From Phoronis australis (Eukaryota > Phoronida > Phoronidae), in assembly GCA_002633005.1 (NCBI GenBank), contig NMRA01000134.1, forward strand, positions 1-64,000: DNA of 64,000 nucleotides. The letters run 5' to 3'. Positions 58,712-64,000 of this stretch are shown piece by piece. The position numbers were made by a program, and so were the translations under genes. How positions within the stretch are numbered: position 1 is the stretch's first letter; the number at the start of each line of letters is the position of its first letter. A model generated the notes under the pieces. The model was given only the letters and a program-made list of their open reading frames with translations. It was not told where the DNA came from and ran no database searches.

Positions 58712-59800
58712 TCACACAAAGGTATTTTTGTATTGGCAACTGATTTTATCGGTGCATTTGGTATTCAAGTTAGTAAACATGCTCAAAGCTAGACTGAATA
58801 CTTTTGTCCACAGAGAATTGTAGGTTGGTGAGATGCTCGTGATCGAAACAGACAATTCATTTAAACGAGCGATTTGGTATGGCCCTTTCTGTTGTAGTCC
58901 AGTCACGAGCCGCAACTTTAACCAGTGTCTTTTCAACAAGCTTTTGGTCTTCGTTTTTTCAATATCTTAAAGAATGATTTTGGCTTTTGCGTTTTATTTT
59001 ATTTCTAAGCGAAGTCTAATTTTTTGCTCACCTGGGAGATTTCAGTTGCTTCTACTAGAAATTGAGATGAGCCTGAAGGCACTGATATACCACTGTTTCT
59101 TTCATCAAATCTAAGCTTGGTACAACCCATCTTTTAATTCTTGTGTGCTAGTCATCTTTACTTCTTCTTAAACACTGTCCACTGATGGTAATTCTACTCA
59201 TCTGTCAGTCATTGGATCATTTGGAGACGTTTCGAGTTCTAGCACAGAACTGTTTCCTTGTGATGTGCTGGTGTCATTTGGATTGGTTACAAGACTACTA
59301 GTGTCACCTGGTGAATCTTCTTCAGCAGGAAGATTGAAGATGTTGTGGTTTCTGATCTTGGCATCATTTTAAAATACTTCAGTGAAGATCAGAAACCTGG
59401 TTATTGTCGTATCATTGCAATGCATACAACCCCCCTCTGAAAAGCAGGTCCTAATAGTAAGCCGTCCTAGTTCAGCCACATAAAAATAGATTACACGTCT
59501 CGAACAAATCCATTGATACAGTTGACAGTCACTGAGTCTTCATCATGTCTGTGCTCATACGGTACCTACCGCACTGAATCAAATCCAGTGGTTGTCGTGC
59601 GCACTGAATTGTTCATTCATCAGACTGTCCTGCACTTTTAGGGTGACAATTAAGCGCTGCTGTCAGCCTTTGCCAGCATTTAGAGAATACAAAATGAAAA
59701 CCGTAAGTGTACTGCGTCTCCGTGCGTCTATGTCCCACTACTTCGCTGCTCATGTGCCTTGCTGAACACACAAGGGCATTAAATTCTGTCGGCAAATATT
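58712..59800 (-). pseudogene. decayed Ty3/gypsy-like retroelement, integrase region
   Basis: Reading down from about 59800 on the minus strand, a frame contains RRTETQ, a W-Q-R-L block and HPKSAGQSDE, in the order and spacing of the D(R)G.QF ... W..L ... HP.S.GQ.E part of Ty3/gypsy integrases. About 180 bp later a purine tract AGAGGGGGG precedes TGTATGC, as at a polypurine-tract/LTR junction (near 59425). Further on are an acidic Ser/Thr-rich frame (about 59190-59365), a 33-codon frame starting MGCTKLRFDE with a CAG/GTGAGC end (59032-59130), and a frame with KGPYQIARLN (58712-58966) that weakly recalls the integrase C-terminal GPY module. Stops and shifts separate the parts. The LTRs were not delimited. 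The integrase match is the only part I would defend. Confidence 0.4.
59347..59397. other. perfect 13-bp hairpin
   Basis: GGTTTCTGATCTT at 59347-59359 and its exact reverse complement at 59385-59397 enclose a 25-base loop. It lies inside the decayed retroelement region. Confidence 0.9.
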
Positions 59801-61304
59801 CTTAGTTTTTGTGCAATGTAAATGAAGAGAACATATGGTCTTGATAGTTAGTGTTTGGGGGGGCTGTTGAGAACCCATGACTCAACACTGTTGTCAGCTG
59901 TAAGATTCCATGGTACGGTACTTCTGCTTTCATCTCAGTACCACAGGTTAATAAGTTAGGGCTCAGTCCAGAATTATACATTTCTTAATCAGCCAGTTCA
60001 TTAAAATCGGATTAAAATTCTAAACCTACCTCTCTAATCGGGTTGAGCGAATACTAAAAATTAATAAACCAGATTTAAGCCATTAAAGTTAGCCAGTTGG
60101 GCGGCCTCTGGGATATAATGGTGTAAAGATGAGGAAATGTTGTTTCTTAGCTTAGTTGTTTTCCAAAGAACTTTTAAAGCTATTCAAGATTCCAATATCA
60201 ACTGCCTATAGATAGGACAGCCTGAAGAGCTAATATGAATCCCTTCTAAATATAAACTGTGATTTTTTTACTGTATAACACAGTGTGGCATAAAGCATGA
60301 CCAAAGTGACATGGCAAGAATACAACTTAAATTGTAGTATATAATTGTCAGATTGTGAACTGTCTTGTGTCATCTAAGAATAACCATTTGATACCTGAAG
60401 TTAATGGATTCAGTGTAATTTCTTGAAATATTTGATGAATCATTTTACATGGTCAATTCTATGAACAGCACATGTTTTTGTTTCACCTTCTGCAGTTGTA
60501 CTTATGGTTTTACACACAAACACATAAAGACGTTAGATTCCATTGTCCCCTGAAAAAAAGTTGTCAGCTTAACTGATATATTTTGCGGATTATTCTGCCT
60601 ACTGGAATTTAATTTTGCTATTTGGTCTGTTTATATCTAGTAGAAATTCTATGATCAAATCCTGGTAAATCCCAAACTTTTACACAGACAATGCCAACTG
60701 TTTACACTGCCCAAAGGCATGTGTCAACCCTATCCAATAACAGACTTTGAGTTAGGCCATTACCTTTTGTGGTGTTGAGAATATCATGGCTTTGTGGTGT
60801 TTTTGAAGCCTTTACATAAACTCAGTGTTTGGCATGGAGTTTCATCTGATCAACCACTTAAGGCTTCAGCCTGCAGTTGAAGCCTGCAGACATGAATTTG
60901 AGGTGCTGGATTGAATTTGATCTTGTAGGAGATTGAGATTAAGGTAGAACTGGAAAGTAATTAGTGGCATAAAGTAAAACTAATTGGGTGTGTGGAAGTG
61001 ATTAGATATCTGAACCACTGCTGTAGTTGTACAGGTCTGTCTGCACTGTCTTATGGTTGCTCTGTCTTCTTTGACTTGCCTTGGTGAAATCCACATCATT
61101 GTACAGAGTGTTTGTTCACAAAGGTGGAGAATTACAGAAACCCAGGACCACTCACTCTCAACTTGCTGGCTGCTTAGACATTACGTATCAGTTTGATGTG
61201 CTGTTTATTTGCTCCCATTTTCTATGTATTAGCTTTATTTTTTGTTACTGTTTTGTAGGGTATAGTTTACCAGATACTCATTAGGTAATGATCTCTTTGT
61301 TCAT
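59801..61304. other. unannotated AT-rich sequence
   Basis: Nothing supported. Confidence 0.5.
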
Positions 61305-61308
61305 TTAA

Positions 61309-61808
61309 GGTTATGTAGGACCTTAGAAAAATGTTCACATATGGGTTCCTCATGAACTTCATATCTCAGAAACTGATTCATATGGATCTCTCAGATACTA
61401 TACTTTATGCACTACTTTCCAGAACACTAGTGTTAGGAATTATTTTTAACATATTCCTTTTTTGTGTGAAAAAGCAGAACGTCCATATTTTCATGAAAAA
61501 AATTAAAGCAAAAACGAATTTTTTTAGAAAACTGTAACAGCGTTTTCGATATCTCAACTTGAACATTAATATCTAATAAAATTTGAACGTGTTATTGATA
61601 CCACTGTGTTGCTATCCACGTACATTTTTGCTTGATTTTACAAAAAAGTGGTGGTCCTGTGAGCCAATTAATAATAGATTGGTAAAAAGTTTACTATCAA
61701 ATTCTACACGCTTTCTACTTTCAGGATATATAGACTTTAACTTTAATTTCTATAGTTTTGGAGATACTTATCTAAATACGCAGATCTGTCAGTTAGGTCC
61801 CACATAAC
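61309..61808. mobile_element. TIR element of family GTTATGTNGGACCT, copy 1
   Basis: The left end GGTTATGTAGGACCTTAG is mirrored by GGTCCCACATAAC at the right, with TTAA before the left end and TTCA after the right end, so a TTAA target is possible but not exact. The left end and the inner AGAAAACTGTAACAGCGTTTTC block resemble 62687-62950. AT-rich interior without recognisable coding sequence. Confidence 0.55.
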
Positions 61809-62686
61809 TTCAATGACCGAAAATGTAATAAATAGAATGACTACAAGGAAATATACGTTGTGTTGTTTCAATATTGTAATGATTATGTGTTGGGCCATCT
61901 CATCATTTAGCTCATTTCGCAATTGTATTTAGTTTTTTTAGCTAACATCTGCGTGTTAGCTATTGTATAGTATTTAAACTGATAACAAAGGCTTTCATGT
62001 TTGATATAGGTGGCTCATTTTGTCTGTGATAAGTCTAGTGTGTGTGCACAAAGGGCTGACACCTGACAGCAGTAACTGATATTGAATAATTATTGTTGGA
62101 AACCATCTTATAATGTTGCTGCTGAAAAACCTGTCATGTTCCCTATCATCTGCTGAAAGTTATCAGCCCTAGTATCAGATTTGGGGAAGGTTATCTCCAG
62201 TATCAGTTAAAAAGCAAAACATGCTGACTGGAACACTAACAACAGTCTTTAATACTAAATGCATTGTGTCCGCTTGTGGCCATGTTTGCATTGTCCCTCT
62301 GCTGTTTTCCTAAGTTAGCATGTTATTTTACCAGTGTCTAGGTTGTGTACTCAGCTAATCAGCCCTGTTGCTGTTCATTGCCTCTACAGCATAAAAATTT
62401 CAAGATAATTCACAAGTATGAAATTCCTGCAGGCACATGATTGTCTATTATCTACAAGATTGTCTTGGCGCGTGTCCTCATTTTCACCTGATGTTATTGA
62501 ACCACTGGGTATACAGGTGCTTTGTCAACATAAATGCCTGTAATTATGCCAGGACAGTTATCCCCAGCAGCCAATGGAGTTGGTCATCTAGGTGGTATAG
62601 TGGACTTTTCAAAGTTCAATCAACCAGCATAGTGAGTTGGAATCATGCTGGATAGAGTACACCGACCAACAACAAGTGTGCCGTAT

Positions 62687-63120
62687 TAAGGCTATGTCGG
62701 ACCTCAGCTAAAAATGTCCAAGTTTGGCTAACTTGGCAATATCTTATCTCAGGAATGGCTGATCGCATTTGTATGAAAATTTCAAGCTTGATGCAGTGTT
62801 CTAAATAACATGTTCCCCTTTGGCATGAGGGGATATTACAAAATAGGACTTAAGGATTTTCACGGAAAAACTCAAATGTTGCACAAAATGAAAATGAAAT
62901 GATAATTTAAAAAACTGTAATATCGTTTTTGAGATTTTATCTTGAAAATTTGGCCATAATTGGTGAGAATTTACCGTGTTCGTGCATTCCATACCAAAAT
63001 AAACGTTCGCCAGAGGCAACATGTTCAAGTTGGGTACCATCGGTACTATAAGACAATTTGGTGACAAATGTTCAAGACTTCAAAAATCTTAAAATCTAGT
63101 TTTGGCAATTGCTTTGTCTG
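62687..63120. mobile_element. relative of the 61309 element, right end not found
   Basis: Begins TTAAGGCTATGTCGGACCTC and shares TAAAAATGT, ATCTTATCTCAGGAA and AAAACTGTAATATCGTTTTT with the copy at 61309, at similar spacing. No inverted right end could be located before the MITE at 63177. Confidence 0.45.
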
Positions 63121-63176
63121 AAATTGGAGAGATTTTACCATATAACACACCTGGGGAATAATGTTTGGTCAGATAA

Positions 63177-63335
63177 GGCCCTTTCATACTAACTTCGGTC
63201 CTGGATCGAAGTTAACATTGCCAGTTAAACTGGTGGATTCAACAGCAAAGCGTCAGTGCTGCGGTGCAGTATGAACGGTCGACTTCAGTCCCATCGAAGT
63301 TATCTCCAAGGGCCACTGTTATCGTCAACAATAGC
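63177..63335. mobile_element. TIR element of family GGCCCTTTCATA, copy 2 (left part)
   Basis: Starts GGCCCTTTCATACTAACTTC, with an internal AACTTCGG...TCGAAGTT dyad, and carries the same inner block as 26952-27016. The right terminal repeat is absent, so the copy is truncated or its end has diverged. Confidence 0.6.
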
Positions 63336-64000
63336 TCACTTGCGAGTTTCTCCTTAGTCACTGTGATGTCACCGGAAAAGGGGCAAAACCCGCCATATTG
63401 CTCTTGTTTTGCCCCGAGTCTTTGCTACACACGCTAAAACTTACTGGAGTTCTTATGGTGAATTTTAGGCTTAAAACGTTAAAATAACTTAAGATATGAT
63501 AGATGGATCGTGGAATAACTGTGAATGGGCGAAGAAAATGTGAACTTGTTATGTTGTGCGAAGCTGTGAACGGACTGAAATTGGAACTTAATCCGCTCTA
63601 GGCCTGAATGCCGCAGGCATACAGGGGCGATAGTGTATCCCCATAAAAAGACATTCACTTCAAAATACAGCAAATAAAATCAAATGAAACATGCATATGT
63701 GCACATGAAGTTATAATTAACACATACCCTGACTCTGGACACAATTTAGTCTACAAATAACTTGAGCATATCCATGTAAACCTCGCGGTTCTCTCGAGTT
63801 TCTCTCATTGGCCGCCATTTTGAGGAAGTTATGTGAAATCATGCCTGTTGACGAACAAAAAGTCCAAGGGACACAAATCTTACAAATTTCACTTGATATT
63901 TTCTCATGCTATTTTGCAAGTGTCACGCGCCAGGTCACGCGCCAGATCTCGCGCTTCGCTCAGTCTCGCGCTAGCCTTTGCCTCATACTCACCTGGCTTA
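63336..64000. promoter_or_regulatory. CpG-rich, promoter-like right edge
   Basis: CpG frequency rises toward the end, with CACGCGCC twice, TCTCGCGC twice and TCTCGAG. ATTGGCCGCCATTTTGAGG at 63807-63825 combines an inverted CCAAT box with a YY1-type AAAATGGCGGC site (minus strand), and ACCGGAAAAG near 63370 and AGGAAG at 63823 are ETS-like. Such clusters mark TATA-less promoters. Whether a gene starts just beyond the window cannot be seen. The minus frame 63479-63673 is not recognisable. Confidence 0.35.

Overview
This window is nuclear DNA of a multicellular animal, not of a bacterium or virus. It is visibly AT-rich, has almost no long open reading frames, shows GT/AG-bounded short exons and several layers of DNA-transposon debris, minisatellites and microsatellites, and carries two assembly gaps (318 N at 16359-16676 and a single N at 48868). 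The repeat style (many short TIR elements, in-frame minisatellites, duplicated blocks about 2% apart next to gaps) fits a highly polymorphic marine invertebrate, perhaps a non-vertebrate deuterostome. That placement is inference and is weak.

Genes. The best-supported gene piece is one short exon at 38637-38723 (+). Its start codon, upstream in-frame stop, splice sites and the peptide VVFEDTYKLT match the N-terminal edge of the MAP-kinase-interacting kinase family (MNK/MKNK, Drosophila Lk6). No later kinase exon could be found to the right, so the remaining 25 kb is probably a long first coding intron, and sequence to the left is probably 5' UTR introns or intergenic DNA. Weaker exon candidates are at 8147-8187 (+), 34003-34095 (-), 52601-52806 (+, frameshifted, resembling genes with a P2X7-like C-terminal cysteine domain) and 56278-56376 (+). 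Transposon-derived coding remnants are a piggyBac-like transposase fragment (16180-17374, present twice) and a decayed Ty3/gypsy-like integrase (about 58.7-59.8 kb, minus).

Layout. 0-6 kb: a 44-bp minisatellite, an old array of diverged modules, a GC-rich 60-65-bp minisatellite island and an 11-residue-periodic repeat. 6-13.8 kb: mostly featureless AT-rich DNA with two diverged copies of a dispersed repeat. 13.8-17.4 kb: a 606-bp foldback palindrome, then a 593-bp duplication either side of the N gap. 18-31.6 kb: minisatellites and a cluster of TIR elements (23.9, 24.3, 26.9, 27.3 and 29.2 kb). 31.6-38.6 kb: sparse. 38.6-46 kb: the MNK-like exon, a 20-bp minisatellite, a tRNA-like SINE head, and two more TIR insertions (41.8 and 44.0 kb). 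46-52.4 kb: interleaved copies of a long dispersed repeat plus an array of degenerate short modules. 52.5-64 kb: a CpG-richer exon candidate, minisatellites, retroelement remnants, two related TIR elements, and a CpG-rich promoter-like right edge.

The most informative structural result is that three unrelated-looking TIR elements (24318-24564, 41757-42174, 43967-45884) all begin CAG, end CTG and are flanked by exact 6-bp target duplications. For the largest one the uninterrupted target is also present in the window as a paralogous copy at about 50.66-50.70 kb, which confirms the insertion and its boundaries.
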